Positions 9,644 to 18,875 are shown, numbered from the stretch's first letter. The stretch: 64,000 bases of DNA from Shouchella clausii (GCF_002250115.1 NZ_CP019985.1:4453460-4517459), one strand, 5' to 3'. The notes: generated by a model not told the origin, from the sequence alone. A program made the numbers and translations.

Positions 9644-10897
9644 TTATTTGTCGTAAAGGGGGAGCATAATATGGACACATGTGCCCTTTTTTGGTTTGCT
9701 TGCATAAGAAACGTGGCCGCCCATCATTTCGATCATGCGGATGGAGACCATTGTTCCGATGCCTGTACCACTGTCTTTTGTCGTAAAATAGGCAGTGCCA
9801 ATTTGTTTTAATTGCTCTTTTGTCATGCCAACCCCTGTATCCTCAATGGTTAGCAGCAGTTTCTTTTTAGCGGTTTTATCCAATTTAATCGACACCGATC
9901 CATTTGGAGGCGTTGCTTCGATGCCGTTCTTAATAAAATTGAGAAGCGCTTGTTTAAGCTTATTTTGGTCAGCCCATACCCAAAGCGTTTCTTCGCTGCT
10001 TTCGACAGACAACTGGACATGCCCTTTTGCAGCATAGGGCCTCAGTAGTGAGACAACGGAATGAACCGTTTCTCCTACTGAAAAAACACGTTGTTGGTCC
10101 ATTTTAGGTTTTGCTGCACTTAAATATTCATTAATGATCGCTTCCGCCCGGTTCAATTCGCCGACAATTAATGCGTGGTATTGGTTTTTCTTTTCGCCTT
10201 CGGCCATCAGCTGGACAAAGCCTTTCACAACGGTTAGCGGATTTCTAACTTCGTGGGCAATCGTTGCCGCAAGTTCATTTAAGCTGTTGTACTTTTCGGC
10301 ACGTAGCGATTCGGCAATAACTCGGTCTCTCTCAAGCAATGTTTCATATAGATAAGTAATTAAAAACATCGCACCAACGCCAAAAATCGCATAATAAACG
10401 GCCACTCCCCACATCGCAGGCAAGTAGCTATCTGTGAATAGCCACTGCATAATGATCAGCGATAAAGTTACTTGGATCAGCACTGGCCATAATGACACGA
10501 GGCTGACAAACTTGAGCCTTGGCCATTTGCTTGGCAACTGGTAAAACCTATTCGTAAAAATCGAAAACAATAAGGCACTTAGCAAAAAATGCACGAGGGC
10601 AAAACCGGTAAGGTCGCCGCCTACGATCAAGCGAAAAACGGCTGAAACGGCAGTTACGCCCCAGCCCGCCCGTTTGCCACCATATAAAAACGCGAGCAAA
10701 ATGGGAATATAGCGTAAATCCCAGAAAACGTCTCCTTGGCGGATGGAAAAGGACATGCATAAAATCACAGCGCCACTCATGAAATGGAACATCGTAAGCG
10801 AACGCTGGATTTTCCAGCCCCCTTCGGCTTTTAAGCTATAAATGATTAAGGGAACCATAATCACAAACACATTGATAAGAAGCTTTTCAATAACCAT
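9644..10897 (-). CDS. KinB-like membrane sensor histidine kinase
   Basis: A 417-residue sensor kinase with about six membrane helices over residues 1-190, then a HisKA domain with phospho-acceptor His215 in ATIAHEVRNPLTVVKGF, and an HATPase_c domain (NKLKQALLNFIKNGIEATP, DTGVGMT, GTGIGTMVS). Topology and size (B. subtilis KinB is 428 residues) fit KinB, a kinase feeding the Spo0 phosphorelay. The open frame begins at 10936, but GAGGGG sits 11 bases before ATG 10897, which I prefer. No response regulator gene is next to it, as expected of an orphan phosphorelay kinase. Confidence 0.8.
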   Translation of the reverse strand: MVIEKLLINVFVIMVPLIIYSLKAEGGWKIQRSLTMFHFMSGAVILCMSFSIRQGDVFWDLRYIPILLAFLYGGKRAGWGVTAVSAVFRLIVGGDLTGFALVHFLLSALLFSIFTNRFYQLPSKWPRLKFVSLVSLWPVLIQVTLSLIIMQWLFTDSYLPAMWGVAVYYAIFGVGAMFLITYLYETLLERDRVIAESLRAEKYNSLNELAATIAHEVRNPLTVVKGFVQLMAEGEKKNQYHALIVGELNRAEAIINEYLSAAKPKMDQQRVFSVGETVHSVVSLLRPYAAKGHVQLSVESSEETLWVWADQNKLKQALLNFIKNGIEATPPNGSVSIKLDKTAKKKLLLTIEDTGVGMTKEQLKQIGTAYFTTKDSGTGIGTMVSIRMIEMMGGHVSYASKPKKGTCVHIMLPLYDK

Positions 10898-10974
10898 GCA
10901 TCCCACGTTCCCCTCGCACCATTTCTCTGAACTCATTCGACACTTTTCGGGGCAATCCTGCTTCTTGCTAAAAT

Positions 10975-12858
10975 TTACAGGATTGCATCCATTTGTTTTG
11001 TTTGTTGCATCTCGTAATAAAACCCTTTTGTCGCCATCAGTTCATGGTGGCTTCCTACCTCGGTGACCTCTCCTCCCTGCAAAACAAGAATTTGGTCAGC
11101 GGCTTCAATCGTATTTAAGCGGTGGGCAATGACAAAGCTTGTACGCCCATGCATCAACCGTTTTAACGCTTCTTGGATCTTCATTTCCGTCACCGTATCA
11201 ATACTGGATGTCGCTTCATCCAAAATCAGAATCGACGGGTTAGCAAGCAGCGCTCGGGCAATCGACAATAACTGTTTTTGCCCTTGGCTAATGCCGCTGC
11301 CATCTTGCAAAAGCATCGTATCGTATCCATTTGGCAAGTGGGAAATAAACCCATGAGCATTTGCCAACTTAGCCGCTTCTTCCACTTCTTGATCCGATGC
11401 CTCAAGGCGACCGTAGCGGATGTTTTCACGAATGGAGCCTTGAAACAAAAATGGATCCTGAAGAACAACGCCCATTTGCGAGCGTACATCGTCTTTTTTC
11501 AAGTTAGCAAGATTGTTTCCATCGATAAAAATCGCTCCCTCATTCACTGGGTAAAAACCAAGCAGCAAGTTAAGGATTGTCGTCTTCCCAGCTCCAGTAG
11601 GGCCGACAAAGGCAATCGTCTCCCCTGCTTTCGCAGTAAAGGAGACATTTTTGAGCGTTTCTGTAGCGCCATAGGAGAAACAGACATTTTGAAACGAGAC
11701 ATTTCCCTCTATTTGCTTGACCGTGATAGCGCCTGCTTGATCCGCTTCAGGCTCCTCATCGATTACCGCAAATACACGCTCCGCACCGGCTAGCGCTGAT
11801 AAAACCGCATTAAACTGATTGGCAAGATCGTTTAGCGGCCGTGTAAACTGACGGGAATACTCGACAAACACGACAATCACACCAACCGTTACCCCAGCCG
11901 CTCCATGAACAGCAAGAAACCCACCAATCCCGGCAATAACGGCAAAACTGAGATTGTTCAACACATTCATTAGTTTTGGGATAAAACCAGAATAGACTTG
12001 CGCCCAGAAACCAGCATGACGCAACGCGCCATTATGTTCCTCAAACGCTTCTATAATCGTGTCTTCACGTGAAAAAGTTTTAACGACCGATTGGCCAGCA
12101 ATGGTTTCTTCCGAATAGCCGTTAAGCTGTCCTAAGCTTTTTTGCTGCTCTTTAAAAAACACTTTTGTTCGCTTTGTAATCCAACGCATTCCTAAAACCA
12201 TTAATGGCACAATGAATAAAGTGATCACTGTAAGCAAGGGCGACAAGTATAACATGACAGCTAGAATGCCAATAAAGGTGACGACACTTGAAATGATTTG
12301 CACAATGGACGAGTTCAGCGTCGCAGAAATATTCTCAATGTCGTTTGTCATACGGCTCATCAAATCTCCGTGCTTGTGTTTGTCAAAAAAACCGATTGGC
12401 AACTTTTGCAATTGGGCAAATAAATCTTTACGGATCGCAAACACAGTCGCCTGTGCGATTTTGACCATCATAAAGTTTTGCAAAAACGTTGATATGCTTA
12501 AAGCGGCGTAAGAACCAAGCAAAAAGAGCAATATGATCTCCAAACCGTCAAAATTAGTAGGAATGATATAGTCATCAATGACAACGCCGATTAAAAAAGG
12601 GCCGGCCAGCGTCAATACAGCGCTGGCAAAAACAAGTGCCATAACAAGAAAAAGCGCCCCTTTTTGCCTTGCCAAATAAGCGAAAATTCTTTTGGCCGCT
12701 CCTTTCCCATCCTTGGCCGTCTCCGGCCGTCCTCCAGCCCTGGCAGCGTGTGGATGTTGGGGCTGGCTGCTTGTTGCCTGAGACTGGCGGGACGCGCGCC
12801 AATTGATGGTTTTATAACGAAATGGCTCTGTTAATGCGGAACGAAGCCTCATCCTCAC
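10975..12858 (-). CDS. ABC exporter half-transporter, consensus ATPase subunit (YfiC-like)
   Basis: A 627-residue type IV ABC exporter subunit: a polar Arg/Gln-rich N-terminal extension (about 1-60), six membrane helices (about 65-360) and a nucleotide-binding domain. Walker A is GPTGAGKTT, Walker B ends in the normal ILILDEATSS and the switch histidine is present (VIAHRLNT). Its ABC signature is degenerate (ISQGQKQ in place of LSGGQ). The start overlaps the stop of the upstream partner by four bases (ATGA). The pair resembles B. subtilis YfiB/YfiC; the exported drug or lipid is not known. Confidence 0.88.
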   Translation of the reverse strand: MRMRLRSALTEPFRYKTINWRASRQSQATSSQPQHPHAARAGGRPETAKDGKGAAKRIFAYLARQKGALFLVMALVFASAVLTLAGPFLIGVVIDDYIIPTNFDGLEIILLFLLGSYAALSISTFLQNFMMVKIAQATVFAIRKDLFAQLQKLPIGFFDKHKHGDLMSRMTNDIENISATLNSSIVQIISSVVTFIGILAVMLYLSPLLTVITLFIVPLMVLGMRWITKRTKVFFKEQQKSLGQLNGYSEETIAGQSVVKTFSREDTIIEAFEEHNGALRHAGFWAQVYSGFIPKLMNVLNNLSFAVIAGIGGFLAVHGAAGVTVGVIVVFVEYSRQFTRPLNDLANQFNAVLSALAGAERVFAVIDEEPEADQAGAITVKQIEGNVSFQNVCFSYGATETLKNVSFTAKAGETIAFVGPTGAGKTTILNLLLGFYPVNEGAIFIDGNNLANLKKDDVRSQMGVVLQDPFLFQGSIRENIRYGRLEASDQEVEEAAKLANAHGFISHLPNGYDTMLLQDGSGISQGQKQLLSIARALLANPSILILDEATSSIDTVTEMKIQEALKRLMHGRTSFVIAHRLNTIEAADQILVLQGGEVTEVGSHHELMATKGFYYEMQQTKQMDAIL

Positions 12859-14573
12859 GCCTCCTTGCCATATTGCGACTTATAAATTTTTTTATAGAAC
12901 GGCGATGACCGCAGCAACTCTTCGTGGCTGCCGAAGCCAACCAGTTCGCCGTATTCAAGCAATAAAATCCGGTCTGCCTGAATCGCCGTTGACAATTTTT
13001 GTGTAACCATCATCGTCGTGCATGGCTGTTGCTCTAACGCCGCGAGAAAACGGGCTTCTGTTTTCGCATCAAGGGCGCTTGTGCTGTCGTCAAGAAGCAA
13101 CATTTTCGGCTTGCCTAGCAGGGCACGGGCAATGGAAATCCGCTGTTTTTGACCTCCTGACAAGTTGACGCCTTGCTGGCCAACAATCGTGTCGTACCCA
13201 TCTGGCAAACGTACAATCGCCTCATGAATTTGCGCTACTTTAGCAACTGCTTCTATTTCTTCAGCGGATGCTTCTGGAAAGCCCCAGGCAATGTTTTCGC
13301 GGATCGTCCCGGAGAACAATCGGACCGCTTGCGGGACATAGCCAATTTGCCTGCGCAGCTTTTGAACTTGCCACGCCGTAACAGGCGTTCCATCAATGCG
13401 AACCGTTCCTTTGGTCGGTTCATAAAGTTTTGGGATGAGCTGGAATAAAGTAGACTTTCCAGAGCCTGTTTCCCCGAGGACGGCAACTGTTTCATTCGCC
13501 TTTACAGCGAAATCGATGTTTTTCAACACAAAGGGAGCCCCCTCTGCATAAGAAAACGATACATGCTCAAAGCGCAGCTCCCCTTTCATAGCCGGGGGCT
13601 CAGGCTTTTCCTCGCTTTCCTTCAGTTCGTCATCAGGTTCTAGCAGCACTTCCTCAATTCGCGTTGCCGAGGCTCTAGCCCGGGAAAAGACGATGATAAT
13701 CATCGAAAAAACGGTTAAAGCAGAAGTAATTCGCGTTGCATAATTGACAATCGCCACAACATCGCCAACTTGGGTCGCACCATTACCAATGTCAATGCTT
13801 CCAAACCAAAGCACAAGCAAAATCGAGCCGTTCATTAAAAACAGCAAAACAGGCAATGTTAATTCCATTAGGCGAAAAGCTTTTACCGTCCGGTCCATCA
13901 GATTGTTGCTTTCCCGAAAAAAACGCTTCGCCTCCTCGGCTTTGCGCACAAAAACGCGGATCACACGAATGCCAGTCAAATTTTCTCGTACCACATGGTT
14001 CACTGAATCGACTTTTGCTTGAACGTCACTAAAAATATGTACGCCTTTTTTTAAAATCCACATTAAAAAGAGGATGATCGGTGGAATCGTAATGAATAAA
14101 AACAATGCTAAACGGGCATTGACGGCAAATGCCATCACGCATCCGCCAACAATAAGCAACGGTGCTCTAGCCATAATGCGTAGGCTCATGAAAACCGTAT
14201 TTTGGATTTGTGTTACGTCATTAGACAACCTTGTCATCAAAGAGGATGTTTCAAATGGCTGCAATTTTTCAAGGCTCGAACGCTGGATCGTTTTAAACAT
14301 CGCATTGCGGATATCAAACCCTGTGCTTTGGCCGGCGTGGCCTGCATAAAAGGAGTTTAGCACGCCGGCTATAAACGCTAATAACGAAAGGCCGACCAGT
14401 ACGCCCCCCCATACAAAAACAGTCTTTAAATCATTTTCGATAATCCCGTCGTCAATGATCCGGGCAAGCAAAAGCGGTTGAATGAGTTCCACAGCCAACT
14501 CAAGCAACATAAAAGCAAAAGCAATCACTGCTGCTGCTTTATAAGGAAGCAAATAGGAAAAAACAGTTTTCAC
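12855..14573 (-). CDS. ABC exporter half-transporter, degenerate ATPase subunit (YfiB-like)
   Basis: A 572-residue partner of the downstream exporter subunit. Six membrane helices are followed by a nucleotide-binding domain with Walker A GETGSGKST and a canonical signature LSGGQKQRISIARALLG. The catalytic Glu after Walker B is replaced by Asp (LLLDDSTSALD) and the switch His by Gln (VTQKLSTA). This complements the defective signature of the partner, so one composite ATP site is inactive and one active, as in known heterodimeric exporters. The start is GTG 14573 with GAGGGG eight bases upstream. Confidence 0.88.
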   Translation of the reverse strand: MKTVFSYLLPYKAAAVIAFAFMLLELAVELIQPLLLARIIDDGIIENDLKTVFVWGGVLVGLSLLAFIAGVLNSFYAGHAGQSTGFDIRNAMFKTIQRSSLEKLQPFETSSLMTRLSNDVTQIQNTVFMSLRIMARAPLLIVGGCVMAFAVNARLALFLFITIPPIILFLMWILKKGVHIFSDVQAKVDSVNHVVRENLTGIRVIRVFVRKAEEAKRFFRESNNLMDRTVKAFRLMELTLPVLLFLMNGSILLVLWFGSIDIGNGATQVGDVVAIVNYATRITSALTVFSMIIIVFSRARASATRIEEVLLEPDDELKESEEKPEPPAMKGELRFEHVSFSYAEGAPFVLKNIDFAVKANETVAVLGETGSGKSTLFQLIPKLYEPTKGTVRIDGTPVTAWQVQKLRRQIGYVPQAVRLFSGTIRENIAWGFPEASAEEIEAVAKVAQIHEAIVRLPDGYDTIVGQQGVNLSGGQKQRISIARALLGKPKMLLLDDSTSALDAKTEARFLAALEQQPCTTMMVTQKLSTAIQADRILLLEYGELVGFGSHEELLRSSPFYKKIYKSQYGKEA

Positions 14574-14812
14574 AGTAACGCCCCTCTTCCTGCACCAACC
14601 ACCACAGTTCTTATTTTATATTATTTTCCTATCATAGCTTATTTTTTGTCTTCGTTCTATTATATTACCCTATAGCCGAAAGCAATATCGCCCATTCATT
14701 TGTTCTAACTGAATGGCAAGGTGCCCGCAGACTGAACGTCCTCTACCGTTGTTGTTGCTTTGAGTAGGAAGCGCTAAACTGTTTTTATAAAGTGAACAGT
14801 CTTCCTGGAAAT
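14574..14812. other. Intergenic region upstream of the exporter operon
   Basis: This AT-rich stretch should hold the promoter of the exporter operon, but I see no confident -35/-10 pair. A perfect 7-bp inverted repeat CCATTCA/TGAATGG spans 14692-14716 and could be an operator or a hairpin. No coding potential was seen. Confidence 0.3.
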
Positions 14813-14847
14813 AAAAAAACTTTCTGGGGAGATCCCGCAGAAAGTTT
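14813..14847 (-). terminator. Terminator of the 29-codon small ORF
   Basis: A perfect 10-bp stem AAACTTTCTG/CAGAAAGTTT with seven T residues after it on the minus strand. It starts about 40 bases after the stop of the small gene at 14889-14978, and no other minus-strand gene lies between. Confidence 0.8.
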
Positions 14848-14888
14848 ACGCTGCAACGAACAACGATAAGGTTATTTTGCCTACTAAA

Positions 14889-14978
14889 CTATGCTCCCGC
14901 CGACATTGCAAGTAAAACAGCTCCTACTACACCGACCACAAAAACGGCTGAAAGGATTTTCACAAACTTTGCGTTCAC
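14889..14978 (-). CDS. Small hydrophobic membrane peptide, 29 residues, unknown
   Basis: A GTG-started frame of 29 codons encodes MNAKFVKILSAVFVVGVVGA followed by VLLAMSAGA. A short basic N-terminus precedes one hydrophobic segment that could span the membrane. AGGGAG (14987-14992) is eight bases before the start, and a strong terminator lies downstream, so the region has a complete gene layout. The motif VGVVGAVLL is Gly-rich, as in packed helices. I do not recognise a family; a small membrane regulator, toxin-like peptide or bacteriocin-like peptide are possible. The gene is too short for standard gene finders. Confidence 0.55.
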   Translation of the reverse strand: MNAKFVKILSAVFVVGVVGAVLLAMSAGA

Positions 14979-14992
14979 TAAAGTCACTCCCT

Positions 14993-15277
14993 ATTGCAAT
15001 CTAGCTTGAACGAAAGAAATTAGCCGCTTAACCAAACAGCTCGACGTTATTTGACACTTTTCTTAAGTATACAACGGCTAGCACTTAGAAACTATGTAAA
15101 TTTATCTTTATCATCTCCAAATTTAGCAAAAAACGTTCGGAAACTGACAGCTCCTTCCTTTTAAGCAGGACTTACTAACAGAAAGATCGTATGTGAACAT
15201 CTTCATAATGAGCAAGACACCTGCTTTCCTACTGACATATAGCTAGCAAAAAAGACGAGGTGTCCGCTCATTGACAA
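14993..15277. other. Upstream region of the small ORF and downstream region of helD
   Basis: TATACT on the minus strand near 15065 is a possible -10 for the small gene, preceded by GTTTC without a clear -35; a sigma-B-type element is conceivable but weak. Closer to helD an imperfect inverted repeat GACACCT/AGGTGTC (about 15217-15267), with flanking GAGC/GCTC, may act as the helD terminator but lacks a T-run. No coding sequence seen. Confidence 0.3.
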
Positions 15278-17305
15278 TCAAGTAGCCAAGATCGGGGACA
15301 ACTCACCGTCATACCAGACAGTCAATTCATGAAGGGCCCGTGTGCAGCCAACATACAATAGTTTTTTATGGAGTTCATCACAAGGGTAATGGTCGTTTGT
15401 CACATCAGCTAGTAAGACAGCATCAAATTCAAACCCTTTTGAAAGATAAACAGGCAAAACAGAAATGCCGCCCTCATACCTTTCTCCTCCCGCTATAAGC
15501 AAATGGGCATTAAGACCCGCTCCTTGTAGCTGCCTGCAAATGGCTTTGCTTGCTCTTTCCGTACGTGTAAGAATAGCAATGGTTTGTGTTTGTTTATCCT
15601 GCATCGCCTTTACCCAGTGCGCAACATGTTCTGTCGGCCTCTGTTCCACCACCACGTCTTGCCCGCTGCGAAAAACAGGTTTTGCTGGCGCAGGAGCGAA
15701 AGCCATTTGCTGAAGAATCCGGTTCGAAAATTCAATAATTTCCATTGTTGACCGGTAACTCCGCTCCATTTGTACATAGGAAACGTTGTTAGCAAATACC
15801 TCTTCAAAGGCTGCCCAGTCGGAAATCCCTTCGTCCCCGTGAATCCCTTGGGCTAGATCCCCTAATATCGTAAATCCTCCTGCGCGTGTTCGCTCTTTTA
15901 AAACAGCTAGCATAAAAGGGGATACATCTTGCGCTTCATCGATAACAACATGGTCGAAGCGAGCGTCGCGCTCAATTCCGTAAAGCTGTTGGTGCATGTA
16001 CACAAGTGGAGCTATATCTTCGTAGCCTAACAGCCTCTCTTTCAGACCAACAGGTACTGGCAGTTGCTGTTCTTTTAAAAAAGCGGTGTACAACTTAGCA
16101 AGATCAGGCTTGGGCCAGTAGGAAAGAAAGGAGCGCAAACGTTTAAGCGCCTCCGACTTAAAAGCCTGTTGTTCTTTTTTGTCTTCAAAGCGCTTTGCTT
16201 CGATCTCAATCCATCGTTTTGCGCGGGCATGAAAGCGCTCCCGTCGTTTCATTGGCGGCGAAGCGGCAAAATCTTGCTCAATCCACTGTTTCATTGTTTC
16301 TTTGGCCAGCACGCAGCCGTCCCATGGGCAAAAATCTTTTTTTGGCACCCTCTCTCCTACATAAGCATCGATAAAATGACGCAATTGCTTTTGGCATGCA
16401 AGCGAACCTTTATAAGCAAGCACATCTTCTGAATGCTGATCAAGTTTCGATTCAAATTGATTGGCCAAGCGTTTTTTCGTGTCATGAAGCTGGTAAGAAG
16501 AACCAAGCACCGACAACCCCCAGTTGGCAAATGTACTTTGGGCAATCGTTCCTACTCCGAGCTCCGGCAGGACGTGTGAAATATAATCGAGAAACATCGC
16601 GTTTGGCGCAAAAATCACCATTTTCTCAGCCCGCAACTGCTCTCGAAATTCATACAACAAATAGGCAAGGCGATGCAAAGCGACTGTCGTTTTCCCGCTT
16701 CCAGCAGCTCCTTGGATAATAAGCGGTTCTTTTATTGCATGGCGAATGATCGCGTTTTGTTCTGCTTGAATAGTCGCGACAATGTCTTTCAATTTGTTGT
16801 CTTTTTGCTCGCTTAATTTATATAACAAAAATTCATCGCCGCCGCTCATTTCTTGGCCTTTCACATAGCTATCCACGACCCGCTGCAGACGACGATTTCG
16901 AATCACAATGTTTCGCTTCAGCAAAATTTCACCTTCGACAACGCCTTCCGGTGATTGATAGAAAACATCTTCCTCACTTCCTGTAAACGAATAAAACAGC
17001 GAGGCAACCGGCGCGCGCCAATCAATCACGAACGGATCGCCGCTGTCTTCATTGTGAACGCCGACTTTTCCAATATAGAGCGCTTTTGTTTCCTGGTCCC
17101 ACTCACAGAAGTCGAGCCTGCCAAAATACGGTTCTTGTCTAGCTGAATGAAGGGCTGTACGGAGATGTTCACGCCTATCTTCCAGCACTTGTTCCGTAAA
17201 ATCACTACCGCGGTAGCGCGGCATCTGCTCCAACTTATCGCCTAGTTCATCCAGTTGGGCAAGCGTCGCTTGCAACTGCGTCTCTTCGGCTTCAAATATG
17301 GACAT
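15278..17305 (-). CDS. helD: HelD-type DNA helicase, RNA polymerase recycling factor
   Basis: A 675-residue SF1 helicase-like ATPase. HelD binds RNA polymerase and releases it from stalled complexes and nucleic acid. The N-terminal coiled coil (about 1-60, EAEETQLQATLAQLDELGDK) is the secondary-channel arm. Walker A is GAAGSGKTTVALHRLAYLL, motif II is VIDEAQDVSPF and motif VI is KLLYVGCTRALHEL. It is shorter than B. subtilis YvgS (about 774). The open frame begins at 17320, but AGGAG lies in its first codons, seven bases before ATG 17305, which I take as the start. Confidence 0.88.
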   Translation of the reverse strand: MSIFEAEETQLQATLAQLDELGDKLEQMPRYRGSDFTEQVLEDRREHLRTALHSARQEPYFGRLDFCEWDQETKALYIGKVGVHNEDSGDPFVIDWRAPVASLFYSFTGSEEDVFYQSPEGVVEGEILLKRNIVIRNRRLQRVVDSYVKGQEMSGGDEFLLYKLSEQKDNKLKDIVATIQAEQNAIIRHAIKEPLIIQGAAGSGKTTVALHRLAYLLYEFREQLRAEKMVIFAPNAMFLDYISHVLPELGVGTIAQSTFANWGLSVLGSSYQLHDTKKRLANQFESKLDQHSEDVLAYKGSLACQKQLRHFIDAYVGERVPKKDFCPWDGCVLAKETMKQWIEQDFAASPPMKRRERFHARAKRWIEIEAKRFEDKKEQQAFKSEALKRLRSFLSYWPKPDLAKLYTAFLKEQQLPVPVGLKERLLGYEDIAPLVYMHQQLYGIERDARFDHVVIDEAQDVSPFMLAVLKERTRAGGFTILGDLAQGIHGDEGISDWAAFEEVFANNVSYVQMERSYRSTMEIIEFSNRILQQMAFAPAPAKPVFRSGQDVVVEQRPTEHVAHWVKAMQDKQTQTIAILTRTERASKAICRQLQGAGLNAHLLIAGGERYEGGISVLPVYLSKGFEFDAVLLADVTNDHYPCDELHKKLLYVGCTRALHELTVWYDGELSPILAT

Positions 17306-17341
17306 CGTATCACTCCTCATAAAAGTTCTTCTCTATTGTCG

Positions 17342-17383
17342 CGAAAAACGAAAAAAAAGAATAGACTTTTTCTTTTCGTTTTG
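17342..17383. other. Long A/T-rich hairpin in the helD leader
   Basis: AAAACGAAAA.AAAAG pairs with CTTTTTCTTTTCGTTTT with one bulge, about 40 bases upstream of the helD start. It could be a 5'-UTR structure of helD; its role is unknown. Confidence 0.35.
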
Positions 17384-17432
17384 GTAAGCTTTATATAGTT
17401 CAAGTGCCAAAAATAAATATCCCATTATATGG

Positions 17433-17473
17433 AAACCTTCACCAAAGATTCGCTCTTTTGGTGAAGGTTTTTT
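17433..17473 (+). terminator. Strong orphan terminator on the plus strand
   Basis: A perfect 14-bp stem AAACCTTCACCAAA/TTTGGTGAAGGTTT followed by TTTG. No plus-strand gene lies upstream of it, since helD is on the other strand. It may insulate phn from antisense transcription or end a short RNA. Confidence 0.75.
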
Positions 17474-17513
17474 GTATGTTGTCTGATGATCTTCCATTGT
17501 TTTTTAAAGCACG

Positions 17514-17567
17514 TTTACAATAAAAACATTGATTCTATAAAATCCGTGTTTGCTTTTCCTCTATAAT
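17514..17567 (+). promoter_or_regulatory. Candidate promoter(s) of the phn operon
   Basis: TTTACA (17514-17519), 16 bases, TATAAA (17536-17541) is a good sigma-A match. A second perfect TATAAT (17562-17567) lacks a clear -35. Pho control is plausible for a phosphonate importer, but I see no convincing repeat of PhoP boxes. Confidence 0.45.
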
Positions 17568-17587
17568 AAAATGGGGTTTGTTTGTAA

Positions 17588-17799
17588 AAAGATCGATCGA
17601 TTAGGAGGCTGATACCAGACATAACAGGACTTTTGCCGTATTCTTGTCGAACAGCGATTGAACAACTAAAAAGTGGCTTTACGACTCTTACTTCAGCTTT
17701 CTGATTGATACAATCGCACTCGTTGTCGAAAAAACGATTCTTGACGGTTTCACAAACAAATTCTACAATTATCGAGAAAGCTACATTTTTAACGAATAA
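17588..17799 (+). pseudogene. Coding-like stretch with one frameshift, unidentified
   Basis: Two open frames join if one A is added to the A5 run at 17668-17672. The result ends LKKWLYDSYFSFLIDTIAL then VVEKTILDGFTNKFYNYRES, with normal amino acid composition and a stop at 17797, just before the phnD ribosome site. AGGAGG at 17603 could serve translation, but no good start codon is at the right distance. It may be a small gene with a sequence error or a gene remnant. I do not recognise a family. Confidence 0.3.
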
Positions 17800-17816
17800 T
17801 TAGGGGGACAATCACA

Positions 17817-18755
17817 TTGAAAAAGAAAGTTTTTGGCTCGTCACTTGTAGCTGTTACTGCCCTTGTTCTTGCCGCGTGCGGCGGAAATGACACGAACGCA
17901 GGTAACGGAGGCGACAGTGAGGACGGCTATTCGCCAACAGATGTTCTAAAAGTGCAATTTGTTCCATCACAAAACGCTGAAAATCTTGATGTGATTGCAG
18001 CGCCGCTAGAAGAGCTGCTCTCAGAAAGGCTAGATATTGACGTAGAGGTGTCTGTGTCGACAGACTATCCATCTGTTGTAACAGCGATGGGTTCAAAAAC
18101 GATTGATGTCGGTTTCTTGCCGCCAAATGCCTATGTAACAGCCAATGAAGAAGGCTATGCAGATGTACTGCTCCAATCGTTGCGCTATGGTGTAAATGAA
18201 GAGGACGGATCGCCAACGGACGAGCTAGTTGGCTCGTACAAATCTCAATTTGTCGTGATGGCAGACTCTGATATCGAGTCGCTTGAAGATTTAGAAGGCA
18301 AAACAATCGCTTTCCAAGGCGCCACTTCCTCAGCAGGATATGTATGGCCAGCAGCTTCTTTGCTTGACGCAGGCATTGACCCGCAAAATGACGTAAATGG
18401 CGTCGAATTTCAAGGGCACGATGCTGCGCTTATTGCGCTTCTTAATGGTGAAGTCGACGCAGCCGTAACTTTCCAAGATGCACGTAATACGATTAAAGAA
18501 GAATTCCCTGATGTGTGGGAGCAAACCCGAGTTGTAGCTTTAACAGAAGACATTCCGAATGATACCGTTTCCGTTCGCTCTGATCTGTCTCAGGAGTGGC
18601 GAGACAAAATTGCTGATGCCTTTATTGATATCGGCGAAGATCCAGAAGGGCGCCAAATCATTTTTGATATTTATTCCCACGAAGGGTACGAACGTTCAGA
18701 GGACAGCAATTTTGACATCGTCCGTGATTATGCGGAACGAATCCAACAACCATAA
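17817..18755 (+). CDS. phnD: Phosphonate-type ABC transporter substrate-binding lipoprotein
   Basis: A 312-residue lipoprotein with signal peptide and lipobox LAAC (Cys21), a Gly/Asn/Asp-rich linker, then a PhnD-type periplasmic-binding fold from about residue 42. Family signs are VQFVPSQNAENLD, VGFLPPNAYV and the stretch SLEDLEGKTIAFQGATSSAG. It captures phosphonate, phosphite or a related phosphorus compound for PhnC/PhnE1/PhnE2. The start is TTG 17817 after AGGGGGAC. A stem without T-run follows, probably stabilising the phnD part of the operon mRNA. Confidence 0.88.
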   Translation: MKKKVFGSSLVAVTALVLAACGGNDTNAGNGGDSEDGYSPTDVLKVQFVPSQNAENLDVIAAPLEELLSERLDIDVEVSVSTDYPSVVTAMGSKTIDVGFLPPNAYVTANEEGYADVLLQSLRYGVNEEDGSPTDELVGSYKSQFVVMADSDIESLEDLEGKTIAFQGATSSAGYVWPAASLLDAGIDPQNDVNGVEFQGHDAALIALLNGEVDAAVTFQDARNTIKEEFPDVWEQTRVVALTEDIPNDTVSVRSDLSQEWRDKIADAFIDIGEDPEGRQIIFDIYSHEGYERSEDSNFDIVRDYAERIQQP

Positions 18756-18790
18756 GGATCAATAGAACGTTACTTTCATTTATTCATAGC

Positions 18791-18813
18791 GAGAGTCCGC
18801 CTTGCGGGCTCTC
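18791..18813 (+). other. Intercistronic mRNA stem between phnD and phnC
   Basis: GAGAGTCCGC/GCGGGCTCTC forms a 10-bp stem with one G-U pair and a CTT loop. There is no T-run, which suggests protection of the upstream binding-protein mRNA or partial termination. Confidence 0.6.
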
Positions 18814-18875
18814 CACTTATGTATTGTATTGCCATTTCCCTATCATGATCAGTTTATAAGAGAGTTGGGATACCG

